Positions 1-7,850 of a stretch of 17,005 nt of DNA are shown here, one piece after another; within the stretch, counting starts at the first letter, position 1, and each line of letters starts with the position of its first letter. This DNA comes from an uncultured Collinsella sp. (lineage in GTDB: Bacteria; Actinomycetota; Coriobacteriia; Coriobacteriales; Coriobacteriaceae), in NCBI GenBank assembly GCA_934643435.1, contig CAKUCJ010000004.1, positions 1 through 17,005 on the forward strand, read 5' to 3'. Below the pieces are notes generated by a model. That model made no database searches. It was not told the DNA's origin and saw only the letters and a program-made list of their open reading frames with translations. The translations under genes were made by a program, and so were the position numbers.

Positions 1-91
1 GCCTGGCGAAGGGCACGCTGCGAGCGAAGGGACCGGCGGTCGCATTTCTCGAGCTGGGACAAGCGTCCTCCTTGTTACTCAGTCTGTGCGC

Positions 92-128
92 TATTGCACA
101 GTGCGAGTATTATTGCACACCGTGTGCA
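92..128. promoter_or_regulatory. Repeated TATTGCACA boxes with palindrome
   Basis: The box TATTGCACA occurs at 92-100 and again at 111-119, 19 bases apart. The second copy runs into a perfect 15-bp palindrome, TGCACACCGTGTGCA, at 114-128. Two spaced direct boxes ending in a dyad resemble a repressor or activator binding array. No adjacent gene start can be tied to it, so its role is unknown. Confidence 0.3.
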
Positions 129-151
129 TCAACACGTAAAGGCAATATTTA

Positions 152-186
152 GGATGTGACAAAGGGACTGTCCCTTTGTCACATCC
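152..186. repeat. Palindromic repeat, copy 1
   Basis: This is a perfect inverted repeat with 16-bp arms (GGATGTGACAAAGGGA and its complement) around a 3-base centre CTG. The same core, TGTGACAAAGG...CCTTTGTCACA, recurs at 15741-15779 and 16155-16185. The long stem without a T tract fits a REP-like dispersed element better than an intrinsic terminator, although it could stabilise or end a transcript. An upstream frame (frame 1) would stop at the TGA within it. Confidence 0.85.
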
Positions 187-509
187 GCCCTTGTTGCCGA
201 ACTACCACCTGCATTTTTCGAGTTGCGCGGTTTTTCCACTGGCCCTGCGAAAGCACCGTTGAGATCATTTGACAGCTTTTGTTCTTGTTTGAGTGTATTT
301 GCGTCTATTCGCATACAGATTATGCAGAATCGAACGCCACAAATGGAGCGAATGGGCTCAGAGCAGCCTATCTCAGCGACGATCAATCTCCCAAAGACCG
401 CGCAACTCGATTTTTGCTGGCGGCATGAATCTATATCGCTCAAAACCAGCCCAGCTCGCTAGCTGACTGCCAAATAGACCATCTCAATGTCGAAGCCAGT
501 TGTAGTTCA

Positions 510-530
510 GTCCCATTAATAGGACCAATA
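510..530 (+). promoter_or_regulatory. Operator-like quasi-palindrome, copy 1
   Basis: GTCCCATTAATAGGAC at 510-525 is a near-palindrome ending 56 nt before the ATG at 581. A matching site, GTCCCGTTAATGGGAC, ends 56 nt before the ATG of the paralogue at 3512. The consensus is GTCCCRTTAATRGGAC. Including five flanking bases, 510-530 matches the reverse complement of 3436-3456 at 18 of 21 positions. A shared dyad at this distance suggests a common transcription factor. I could not assign a clear -10/-35 pair around it. Confidence 0.5.
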
Positions 531-580
531 GTGCCCTCGTCCGTTGCATCATGCCGGTAACCATCGATAAGGAGGCTGCC

Positions 581-2710
581 ATGAACAACAAAGCAAGCGA
601 TAACATCACCGATGTCGGCAAAGACCTCGTCCTCAGCTGCATCAAAAGCCAAGAGCTGCGAGACCACATGCGCAAATACCTATACTGGCCAACGCCAATC
701 ATTGCCGGCTCTCTTAAGACGCTTAATGAAAAGCGCACCATGCTCGAGCAACTCCGCAAAGAGGTCTCATCGGAGCTGACCGAAGACATCGATTCGCATC
801 TCGCCCAACTCAACAGCGCGCTTGAAATGCTCGACAACGTCGAACACGACCGCGGCATCCTTCTTCTCTCTGCCATGTGCTACTGCGAGGAGGAACGCGG
901 GACCGACACCTTCGATGCCCCCTTCCCCACCGCATCGTGGGAAGCCGCACAAAACCTCATGAAGCGCTACATCGAGGAGTATCCCGAAGACGACTGGTCC
1001 GAATCATTCTGGCAGGTCGATCTCTACACCTCAGAAGATCTGCACGAGCATCAAACGGCGCAGCCTTCCCTGTCGTTTGCGGCAACCAAAGACGGCGAGC
1101 TTATATTCCTTCGCGATCTGCGCAATCACCGCACTCGCAGATCGCATGTCGAAAGCGCCTGGCGAAACGATAGCAGGCGATTCTGCGACAGCAACGAACC
1201 CATCTATACGCCTTGGGTACCGGGCGACATCCTCAAAATCGACGGTCGCCCCTTCGACCACGGACCCCGCTTTGCCATTGTGCTCGAGAACGACTACGAG
1301 CACACACTCCGGGGACAGATCTGGTGTGCGGGGCCCAGCAAAGACCGCGGCGTTAAGGAAGGCTCACTTTCTTCCGGCACCTACCGCGACAGCCTTTTGG
1401 ACGCCTTCGCTCCCTCCGCGCTCTATACCGCCGAGCGCTATACCGGTGACTTGCCGGACGACTGCGCCTTTATGCTCGAGCTCTCGCAGAAGCTGCATGA
1501 TGACCCCGGCTACGGCAAACAATGGTCCGAGGGTTCCGTCGGACATGACTGCCTGCAGCCGTACCGCAAACCCGCCAGCCAGCGCGTGCTAGACATTCGT
1601 CCAGACATCTTTGAGTTTTTAGACTCACGCAGTATTAAGGAGCATCTTCAACGCATCGACTACGAGCTCACCACACCCGTAGCGGCTTTCATCGTCAACC
1701 GCTCGCACAAAGCGACGCTGCAGCAAAAGCTCGAAGGCTGGCAAAAGATCATCGACAACATGCCCAACTGCACCATGAGCCGCAGAAACGACACGTCCAG
1801 CATCCCGGACTTCCATGCCTTTCTGCGCAATGTCATCAAGCAGGAGCACAGAAAGCTCGCGCACTTTAAAAGGACGGACGGCCAAAGCCTGTATTTCTTT
1901 GAGGATTACTCATGGGACCGACGTGGCCAATACGACCTTCTTTATGGCCCGTACAGCAGCTATCAAAAGTGCTTCGATGCCATCTGGAAAGAGCTCGAAG
2001 GTGACAATCCCAAGGCGATCCGGATCACTCGCCGCCCCATTGACCCAGACGAAGACCACTATGTCGATGACATGGTTGTGCTTAATGAAAACGGCGAGGT
2101 GATGTCCTGCGACTACCGTAACGAAAACGAGTGGGACGAGGAAGGCACCGCAAGCGATTTTGAGGACATGTGGTTTGATATCCCGACACCTTTCCATGCC
2201 GGAGACATCGTCTGTAACCTCCAACGCCCCGACGAGCCGATGGTGCTATTTGACCTGCAAACGTGGGGGTCCACACGAGTCAACAAAGAACTTGTCTCTT
2301 CCGCCTACAAAGACCGCCTCGTTGAAAAGGCAGACAAGCTATTGCGCTGGCACCGATATGATGGCGACACCAGCGACATGTACGCCTACGGGTGTCAGGT
2401 CTCATCCGCTCTGCACTTCCCCTTCTATATTGGGGAGCCCGAGGGGTTTCTTTTGGACATTGACTATTATCGCGAGCCGCTCAAGTCGGAGGAGCGAATC
2501 CTCTACGGCGTCAGGGCGTATGTCAAAGGCGACCTGGCGGTTGATTCGCTCGCCGCGATGGCCAGCGCATGCGAGCTCCAGGCGCTGGCGGAGAAAAAGG
2601 CACGAGGCTTCGAGGACGCAGACAGTTGGCTCAAGGACCGCTACCCGGAGCTGTTCGATACGACGGTTGAGCCTAATTTAGAGGGAGATTGCACCGGTTG
2701 CTTGGATTAA
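581..2710 (+). CDS. Two-module hypothetical protein, paralogue A
   Basis: The protein has 709 residues. The ATG at 581 is chosen because AAGGAGG precedes it by 5 nt; an in-frame ATG at 551 has no ribosome site. I do not recognise a named domain. No signal peptide or membrane segment is visible and the protein is acidic, so it is probably cytoplasmic. It splits into two related modules. The N module (about 1-337) carries SQELRDHM, GSLKTLNEKRTMLEQL and YTPWVPGDILKIDGRPF. The C module (about 338-700) carries FEFLDSRSIKEHL, KLEGWQKIIDNMPNC and DIPTPFHAGDIVC. The motif P-T/W-P-x-x-x-GDI occurs once per module. It is clearly homologous along its whole length to 3512-5644, and its C module to 5647-6720. 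Similar hypothetical proteins occur, from memory, in gut Clostridia. A hairpin follows the stop codon directly. Function unknown. Confidence 0.85.
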   Translation: MNNKASDNITDVGKDLVLSCIKSQELRDHMRKYLYWPTPIIAGSLKTLNEKRTMLEQLRKEVSSELTEDIDSHLAQLNSALEMLDNVEHDRGILLLSAMCYCEEERGTDTFDAPFPTASWEAAQNLMKRYIEEYPEDDWSESFWQVDLYTSEDLHEHQTAQPSLSFAATKDGELIFLRDLRNHRTRRSHVESAWRNDSRRFCDSNEPIYTPWVPGDILKIDGRPFDHGPRFAIVLENDYEHTLRGQIWCAGPSKDRGVKEGSLSSGTYRDSLLDAFAPSALYTAERYTGDLPDDCAFMLELSQKLHDDPGYGKQWSEGSVGHDCLQPYRKPASQRVLDIRPDIFEFLDSRSIKEHLQRIDYELTTPVAAFIVNRSHKATLQQKLEGWQKIIDNMPNCTMSRRNDTSSIPDFHAFLRNVIKQEHRKLAHFKRTDGQSLYFFEDYSWDRRGQYDLLYGPYSSYQKCFDAIWKELEGDNPKAIRITRRPIDPDEDHYVDDMVVLNENGEVMSCDYRNENEWDEEGTASDFEDMWFDIPTPFHAGDIVCNLQRPDEPMVLFDLQTWGSTRVNKELVSSAYKDRLVEKADKLLRWHRYDGDTSDMYAYGCQVSSALHFPFYIGEPEGFLLDIDYYREPLKSEERILYGVRAYVKGDLAVDSLAAMASACELQALAEKKARGFEDADSWLKDRYPELFDTTVEPNLEGDCTGCLD

Positions 2711-2755
2711 GGGGTCGACGCCCTAGCGGCGGCGACCCCTTCTGCTACGCTTCGA
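2708..2755. repeat. 48-bp direct repeat: relic of small-peptide 3' end
   Basis: These 48 bases match 15888-15935 at 45 positions. On the minus strand they still encode the tail SKRSRRGRRR followed by a stop (TAG here, TAA in the intact copy). Weaker similarity (ACAGCGC) runs a few bases further, to about 2763. The N-terminal membrane segment, ribosome site and promoter found at 15903-16122 are missing. I read this as the remains of a second copy of the toxin-like module, left next to the accessory locus. Confidence 0.7.
2711..2739 (+). terminator. GC-rich hairpin after paralogue A
   Basis: GGGGTCGACGCC (2711-2722) pairs with GGCGGCGACCCC (2728-2739) at 11 of 12 positions around the loop CTAGC. 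It begins at the base after the TAA of the 581-2710 gene and is followed by TTCTGCT, a weak U-rich tail. It may act as a terminator on both strands: on the minus strand it is followed by TTAATCC. It is also the 3' hairpin of the small membrane-peptide module at 15888-15935, so it may be a relic rather than the gene's own terminator. Confidence 0.55.
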
Positions 2756-2774
2756 TGCGCTGTTCATCGGCGCA

Positions 2775-3365
2775 TCAGCGGTACCAATCCTCCAAATTGC
2801 GCGACCACGCATATTCCCAAGTGATTTCTGCGGGAGGTTCACCGATTTGAAGATAGGCCTCCCACATGAGCATGGCAATTTTCTTGAATGGAAGAAATCC
2901 ACACGCTCCACCGAACGCGGGGACCACGATTCGCTGTCGCGAAGTTCGCATCGCCTCCATAAGCGATGTTCTCATGCATTGATAGACCACCATGGGGTCA
3001 ACGATGGGGCTGGGGACCCGCATGGTCGGAGTATGTATGAGCAAGATGTCCTCGTGCCCGGGAATCGGGACGGAAAAGCTCGTACCAACCGGTTGTTCTC
3101 CGCAAAATCGCTCCATAATAACCGCTCGCACCTGCTCGGCAAGCGCCGGTCCAAACTTATCGGTTATCGCCCTGTCGTAATTTCCGTCCATCAAGCCATA
3201 TGCGTTCGCCGGCGATACGACGGCATCGATTTCAGGCTGCTGATCGATAAACGTTCGGAAATCACAGCAATGCACCGCAACGCCTTTATAGCCCCTAAAG
3301 GCATCCTCCCAAGCCTCCGCCATACCGGCGCTATTCGTCACAAGATCCAGCTTCATCTTTTGCAT
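2775..3365 (-). CDS. Macro-domain protein
   Basis: This 196-residue protein is essentially a single macro domain. Residues 51-67 read SPANAYGLMDGNYDRAI, the ADP-ribose-binding loop of the family (usually N-A-N-S-x-G-x-M-x-G-G). Residues 147-160 read VVPAFGGACGFLPF, the second loop at the distal phosphate. Macro domains bind or hydrolyse ADP-ribose and its derivatives, and several reverse ADP-ribosylation; which activity applies here cannot be told. The start is the ATG at 3365, preceded by AAAGGA at a normal distance; an internal ATG at 3356 is less likely. The gene is divergent from 3512-5644, convergent with 581-2710, and lies between the two long paralogues. Its promoter region contains the operator-like site 3436-3456, which reads best in this gene's direction. 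No toxin ADP-ribosyltransferase is visible nearby. Confidence 0.85.
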   Translation of the reverse strand: MQKMKLDLVTNSAGMAEAWEDAFRGYKGVAVHCCDFRTFIDQQPEIDAVVSPANAYGLMDGNYDRAITDKFGPALAEQVRAVIMERFCGEQPVGTSFSVPIPGHEDILLIHTPTMRVPSPIVDPMVVYQCMRTSLMEAMRTSRQRIVVPAFGGACGFLPFKKIAMLMWEAYLQIGEPPAEITWEYAWSRNLEDWYR

Positions 3366-3435
3366 GGCAATCCTTTCAACACGCGCACAACCATGTACCA
3401 GTGCGTTTCTAAAAGTATGCTTGGCGAAAAACTCT

Positions 3436-3456
3436 TATCGGTCCCGTTAATGGGAC
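3436..3456 (-). promoter_or_regulatory. Operator-like quasi-palindrome, copy 2
   Basis: This is the second copy of the GTCCCRTTAATRGGAC dyad (3441-3456). It lies in the divergent region between the macro gene (start 3365) and the second long paralogue (start 3512). Read on the plus strand it has exactly the spacing of copy 1 to its ATG (56 nt). Read on the minus strand it matches copy 1 better (18/21) and both are preceded by TTGTA. One site could therefore serve both genes. Confidence 0.5.
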
Positions 3457-3511
3457 TACAAAGCGCAACTTCTGGCGGATGCTAACGACAACGATCAAAG
3501 AGGAGGTTGCC

Positions 3512-5644
3512 ATGAACAGCCAGGCAGATACCATAATCACCCGCGCCGGCAGGGAGCTCGTCTGCAGTTGTATCGAAGACAATGAGCTGCGAGATCACAT
3601 GCTCAAATACGCAGGTGGACGAGATGATTCTTGCATCAACATCATCGGCGGCTCCCTCAAGACGCTCGACGAAAAACGGGCCATGCTCGAGCAGCTCCGC
3701 AAAGAGGTCTCATCGGATTACGCCGAGGCGATCGACTCCAGCCTTGACCAGCTCAGCACCGCACTCGATATGCTTTACAACATTGACCGCGACCACGGCA
3801 TCCTTCTAATCTCCGGCATGTTTTACAGTGAAGAGGAGCGCGGGCACGACACCTTTGACGGCCCCTTCCCCGTCGCCTCATGGGAAGCTGCCCAAACCCT
3901 CATGAAGCAATACGTCGATGACGATCCCGATGAAGATTGGTCCGAATCATTCTGGCAGATTAAGCTCTATACCGCCGAAGACTTACACGACCGCCCGCGC
4001 GCCCAAGCCTCGCTGAAATTCGCCGCGACCATGGCAGGTGATTTGGTCTTTTTGAGCGACCGCCGGAATCAACGAACTCCGCGTCAAAGCATCGACCACG
4101 TGCCGTGGAACAAAGGCAAGCACTTCTGTGCCAATGGCGAGGTCTTCTACACTCCTTGGGTCCCCGGCGACATCATCAAGATCGACAGCCGACCCTTCGA
4201 CCACGGTCCTCGTTTCGCCATCGTGCTCGAAGACGATTACGACAGTTCGTTCAAAGGTCAGGTTTGGTGCGCCTATCCGAGCAAAATCTACGGCGTTGAG
4301 GAAGGCAACCTCCGCTTGAGGGATTTTACGGATGGTTTCCTCGACGACTTCACGCCCTCTGCTCTCTATACCGCCGAATGCTATACCGGCGATTTGCCCG
4401 ATGATTGCTCTTTTATGCTCGAGCTCTCGAAAAAACTGCACGACGACCCCAGCTACGGCAAGCAATGGTCAGACGGCTCGGTCACACACGACTGCCTGCA
4501 GCCATACCGCACATCGACTGGAGCTAGCGCCAACGCCATACGTTCAGACATCCTTGACTTTCTCGACTCACCCGACATCAAAGAACACTTGAAGGACATC
4601 GGCTACGAGCTCACCACACCCGAGGCGGCGTTCATCGTCGACCGTTCGAACGAGAAGACACTACGGCAGAAGATCGAGGCCTGGCAAAAGATTATCGACA
4701 ACATGCCCAATTGCTCGATGAGCAGGCGACACGGCACACTCAACATTCCCAACTTTCATGCCTTTCTTCGCGGCGTCATCAAATGGGAGCGCATGCTAAT
4801 TGCCCGGTTCAAACAGCCTGGCAAGCACATGTATTTCTTTGAGGACAAGACGGGAAGCCCCAATGAGAACGGGTGCAATTATGGCCCCTACACCAGCTAC
4901 GATAAATGTTTCGAGGCAATCTGGAATGAGCTTGAGGAGGAGAATCCTACCTCGATTGAAATAATGCGCCGCCCGATCGATCCGGACGAAGACTACTATG
5001 CCGCCGATAAGCTCATGATCAACGCAAAAGGCGAAATCATGGACTGCCAGCTGCGCTGCATCGACGTGGAACGCGAGGGCGAAGACCCCACTTTTGCCTT
5101 TGAGTTGATGTGGTTTAGCATCCCGACGCCATTCCACGCCGGCGACATCATTTGTCGTCACGGCGACCCTGGCGACCCCATGCTGCTTCTCAATATGCAG
5201 ACATGGACCACGCAGCGGGTCATAGACGAGCTCCCGCCGTCCACCTACAGGGAACGTGCCGCAAAAGGGGCCGATGACCTGCTCAGGCACCATCGGCAAA
5301 ATGGCGATACGAGTGATATGTACGCCTACGGCTGTCAGATTGAATATCCCCTGGAATACCCCGTCTACATCGGAGAGCCGAGTTGCTTTCTTCTCGATAT
5401 GGAATACTGCCGCGCGCCGCTCAAGCCGGAGGCGCGAATTCTGTACGGCGTACGGGCATATCTCGACGGTCATCTTGGTCTTGACTCGCTTATTGCGCTA
5501 TCAAGTCTTTTCGAGCTGCAGGCGCTGGTCAAGAAAAAAGCCGAGCGGTTTGAAGGGGAAGACGGCGGGCTCAAGACCCGCTATCCGGAGCTGTTCGACG
5601 ATGCGATAACCCCGCTGGCGCGTTTCTCGACAAAGAGGAGTTAA
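3512..5644 (+). CDS. Two-module hypothetical protein, paralogue B
   Basis: The protein has 710 residues and is homologous over its full length to 581-2710. Shared blocks include LLISGMFYSEEERG, SESFWQIKLYTAEDL, YTPWVPGDIIKIDSRPFDHG and GDTSDMYAYGCQI. The ATG at 3512 follows GAGGAGG at 5 nt, exactly as in the paralogue; the in-frame ATG at 3479 has no such site. The N module spans about 1-345. The C module begins near residue 346 with DILDFLDSPDIKEHL, matching the start of the next gene. The final codons (ACA AAG AGG AGT TAA) form the ribosome site of 5647-6720, so the two are probably translationally coupled. No catalytic motif is recognised. Two diverged copies in one locus point to old duplication, not recent amplification. 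Confidence 0.85.
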   Translation: MNSQADTIITRAGRELVCSCIEDNELRDHMLKYAGGRDDSCINIIGGSLKTLDEKRAMLEQLRKEVSSDYAEAIDSSLDQLSTALDMLYNIDRDHGILLISGMFYSEEERGHDTFDGPFPVASWEAAQTLMKQYVDDDPDEDWSESFWQIKLYTAEDLHDRPRAQASLKFAATMAGDLVFLSDRRNQRTPRQSIDHVPWNKGKHFCANGEVFYTPWVPGDIIKIDSRPFDHGPRFAIVLEDDYDSSFKGQVWCAYPSKIYGVEEGNLRLRDFTDGFLDDFTPSALYTAECYTGDLPDDCSFMLELSKKLHDDPSYGKQWSDGSVTHDCLQPYRTSTGASANAIRSDILDFLDSPDIKEHLKDIGYELTTPEAAFIVDRSNEKTLRQKIEAWQKIIDNMPNCSMSRRHGTLNIPNFHAFLRGVIKWERMLIARFKQPGKHMYFFEDKTGSPNENGCNYGPYTSYDKCFEAIWNELEEENPTSIEIMRRPIDPDEDYYAADKLMINAKGEIMDCQLRCIDVEREGEDPTFAFELMWFSIPTPFHAGDIICRHGDPGDPMLLLNMQTWTTQRVIDELPPSTYRERAAKGADDLLRHHRQNGDTSDMYAYGCQIEYPLEYPVYIGEPSCFLLDMEYCRAPLKPEARILYGVRAYLDGHLGLDSLIALSSLFELQALVKKKAERFEGEDGGLKTRYPELFDDAITPLARFSTKRS

Positions 5645-5646
5645 TC

Positions 5647-6720
5647 ATGGACATCTTGGATTTTGTCGACTCCCGAGACATACGGGAGTATCTACACGGT
5701 ATCGATTTCCGGCCCAGCACTGTCGAGGCCGCCTATCTGGTTTGGTTTTCGAAGACCACCGCGCTCGAGCAGAAGTGCGAAGCCTGGCAGGAGATCGCAC
5801 GCACCATGCCCAATTGTTCGCTGGAAGCCACCCACGCCGGTCTCGGACGGCCGGCCATCCCCGATTTCCACGCCTTTTTGCGTTGGACGGTCAATTACAA
5901 CAAACGGTGCGTAGATGCGTTTATGACCGGGACGGGATTCGTCTATCAGTATGAAGAGGAAAACGTACCCGACGGGCAGCTTTGCGGGGCCTTTGGCGGG
6001 CCCTATAGCTGCTACGAGAAATGCGCCGAAGCGCTTAGCCGTGACGCCGAGCTGGCTGACCGTCCGGAGGCGCGTGTGCGTATCACCCGGCGCCCGCTCG
6101 ATACCGACGAAGAGCATCGCCAGGAAGACTGGCTCATGGTAAACGGCAAAGGCGAGGTTCTTTCTGTCTATTGCCCCTCAGCCGGCCCAGTCGAAAACGA
6201 TTGGGAAATCGCATTCGAATTCATCTGGGTCGATATCCCCACGCCGTTCCACACCGGTGACATCGTCTGGACGCCGCAAGGCAGCGCCCGCGAGCCGTTC
6301 ACGTTGCTCGATCTGCCCACGTGGGACCGGGTAAAACTTGAGGCAGAACTCCGACAGGTGGATCGTTCTGACGAATGGCTTAACCATGCGCAGCAGCGGC
6401 TCGAGCATTATCGCCATGCGGGGGACATCAGCCACATGCGCGCGACCGGCTGCTCGATTAGCTACAGCAAGACGTTTCCCCTGTACATCGGCGAACCAGA
6501 TCCGCTCTACCTAAATCTCGAGTACTACCGCAAGCCGCTCGAAGGTGAACAGTGGATTTTAATCGCAGCCCAGGCCTACCTGCGCGGCGACCTGTATGTT
6601 GACTCGCTTGTGGCGTTTATCGACACCATAAGGATGGAGTCCAAAGCCAAGCGCAATCTAGAAGAGCTTCGTCTGGACCAGGCGCCGCTCAAGGAGAAAT
6701 ATCCGCAGCTATTTGAGTAG
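5647..6720 (+). CDS. Single-module hypothetical protein (C-type module)
   Basis: This 357-residue protein corresponds to only the C module of the two long paralogues. It starts MDILDFVDSRDIREYLHGID, equivalent to residue 338 or 346 of those proteins, and ends in KEKYPQLFE like their YPELFD ends. Conserved blocks are EAWQEIARTMPNCS, IPDFHAFLRW, GPYSCYEKCAEAL, DIPTPFHTGDIVW and YIGEPDPLYLNLEYY. The ATG at 5647 is preceded by AAGAGGAGT inside the last codons of the upstream gene, with 2 nt between stop and start. The existence of a free C module shows that the half-length module is a folding and evolutionary unit. Function unknown. From memory, stand-alone proteins of this form occur as hypotheticals in Lachnospiraceae. 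Confidence 0.85.
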   Translation: MDILDFVDSRDIREYLHGIDFRPSTVEAAYLVWFSKTTALEQKCEAWQEIARTMPNCSLEATHAGLGRPAIPDFHAFLRWTVNYNKRCVDAFMTGTGFVYQYEEENVPDGQLCGAFGGPYSCYEKCAEALSRDAELADRPEARVRITRRPLDTDEEHRQEDWLMVNGKGEVLSVYCPSAGPVENDWEIAFEFIWVDIPTPFHTGDIVWTPQGSAREPFTLLDLPTWDRVKLEAELRQVDRSDEWLNHAQQRLEHYRHAGDISHMRATGCSISYSKTFPLYIGEPDPLYLNLEYYRKPLEGEQWILIAAQAYLRGDLYVDSLVAFIDTIRMESKAKRNLEELRLDQAPLKEKYPQLFE

Positions 6721-6728
6721 AGACAGCC

Positions 6729-7484
6729 ATGTCCGAATCCACGAGAAGCCACACCGGCAGTTCACAGGCCATTATGCGCGGAAAAATAATCAACCTGATC
6801 GAATCGCCAGAACTGCGAGAGCATTTGCTGCGCAGCCCGCAACTACTGAACGGCGATCATTACATGCAGATCATCGGTGACGCACCGATAGAAATCGGCC
6901 GCAAACGGAAGATACTCAGCAAGCTGGTTGCTGCCGAGCACAACTCGCCCGACGAGGCCTTCTCCTGGTACGATCCACAGACCTGCATCGACTACATCGA
7001 TGACTGCTTGAACGCGCTCAAGGCCGTCGATGGAAACAAGAAGATACTGCTTATCAGCGAAATTAGCTTCGTTGACAGTGAAGTGGGACACGTCATCACG
7101 CATGGCCCCTTCCCCGTGGCATCGTTGTCGGCTGCTCTCGCGGCAATGAAGGCCTACGCAGAAAAGTGGAGCGGACTGACAGATCTATCAACCTCGTATT
7201 GGATGATTGAGCTGTTCAACCTTGCCAACGACCCGAGCTGTTCGTATCCCTACGATGGCTTTCTGCAACCGGACTACACCTACTACGCCAATGGCGCTGG
7301 AGAAATCCAATACATCTGCAGGGAGGAAGAAGGCGAATGCGGCGAGGTGCTCGACTGCATTGTGGGTGGGATCTTTGGACCGTGGTTCAAGGGGGCGTAC
7401 GTTGACCTGCCCACACCATACAAAAAGGCGACATTCTCGAGGTTGACTGCAGGCCATGGGCGCCGGGGCCTTGCTATTGCCTGA
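6729..7484 (+). CDS. Single-module hypothetical protein (N-type), frameshifted
   Basis: As sequenced, this is a 251-residue frame starting 8 nt after the upstream stop, with only a weak ribosome site (AGAGAC), so coupling is likely. It matches the N module of the long paralogues: SPELREHL, ILLISEISFVDSEVGHV, THGPFPVASLSAALAAMKAY and TSYWMIELF. Homology stops at TPYKK (codons ending at 7427). The remaining residues ATFSRLTAGHGRRGLAIA are a wrong-frame tail. In the -1 frame the next codons read KGDILEVDCRPWAPGP, the expected GDI motif, and the frame then continues to 7762. The break lies at five A's (7422-7426), and the ancestral sequence was probably AAA AAA GGC. The gene is therefore likely a recent pseudogene, less likely a programmed frameshift. 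Module order here (C-type then N-type) is the reverse of the fused paralogues. Confidence 0.75.
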   Translation: MSESTRSHTGSSQAIMRGKIINLIESPELREHLLRSPQLLNGDHYMQIIGDAPIEIGRKRKILSKLVAAEHNSPDEAFSWYDPQTCIDYIDDCLNALKAVDGNKKILLISEISFVDSEVGHVITHGPFPVASLSAALAAMKAYAEKWSGLTDLSTSYWMIELFNLANDPSCSYPYDGFLQPDYTYYANGAGEIQYICREEEGECGEVLDCIVGGIFGPWFKGAYVDLPTPYKKATFSRLTAGHGRRGLAIA

Positions 7485-7762
7485 TAGCGAACTCGAAATT
7501 GGACTGTCTGTACCTCGCTGGCGACAGGCTAATCAGCTGTGGCTCCATCCCCTATGGTAGTTGCTTTGCCGGGTGGGCCCGTACGAACCTGATGCTATCG
7601 CCTGTATTTAGAGCGAGGAAAGTGACACAGCCTTTGCCGAAAGAGCACGCAGCATTGCAGGCGATCGAGCTAGACCAGATAGATGGCCTGCTAGAAGAGT
7701 GCGCCAGCAACAAGGGGAAGGAGCCGATTTGGTTGGATATATATCGGCATCGCGCTCGATGA
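7427..7762 (+). pseudogene. Displaced 3' part of the N-type module gene
   Basis: Reading from GGC at 7427 gives GDILEVDCRPWAPGP, which aligns to GDILKIDGRPFDHGP in the long paralogue. Further on, SPVFRARKVTQPLPKEHAAL corresponds to SALYTAERYTGDLPDDCAFM there. The frame closes with a TGA at 7760-7762. It overlaps the wrong-frame end of the 6729 frame and has no start of its own: the first ATG, near 7592, has no ribosome site. Restoring one A would give a protein of about 345 residues, the size expected for one module. Confidence 0.75.
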
Positions 7763-7850
7763 CGGAAGATATGGAAAACCGCAGCGACCCCCAACAGCAG
7801 GTCATGTCCATGCCTCAATTCAGCATTCGGATCTTCATAGACACGAAAGA

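Larger units (their letters stand above)
1..550. other. Upstream region without a convincing gene
   Basis: I see no gene here that I can support. Frame 3 is open from the window edge to a TAG at 146-148 and could be the last codons of an upstream gene, but the translation is not recognisable. Frame 1 is also open from the edge and stops at the TGA at 157-159 inside the palindromic repeat. Between 187 and 480 short reading frames exist on both strands but lack a ribosome site and look non-coding. The stretch holds the palindromes at 92-128 and 152-186 and the operator-like site at 510-530. Confidence 0.55.

Noticed and set aside
223..462. 79-codon plus-strand frame, and the overlapping 104-codon minus-strand frame at 129-443
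   Set aside because: Neither has a ribosome site or a protein-like composition, and one runs through the palindromic repeat.
551..580. Upstream in-frame starts of several genes (551, 3479, 11277, 12259)
   Set aside because: In each case a later ATG or GTG has a strong ribosome site at the correct distance, and the two paralogues align from that later start.
7419..7430. Programmed -1 frameshift site in the fourth module gene
   Set aside because: CAAAAAG is not a full X-XXY-YYZ slippery heptamer and I see no strong stem just downstream. A one-base loss is simpler, though not excluded.
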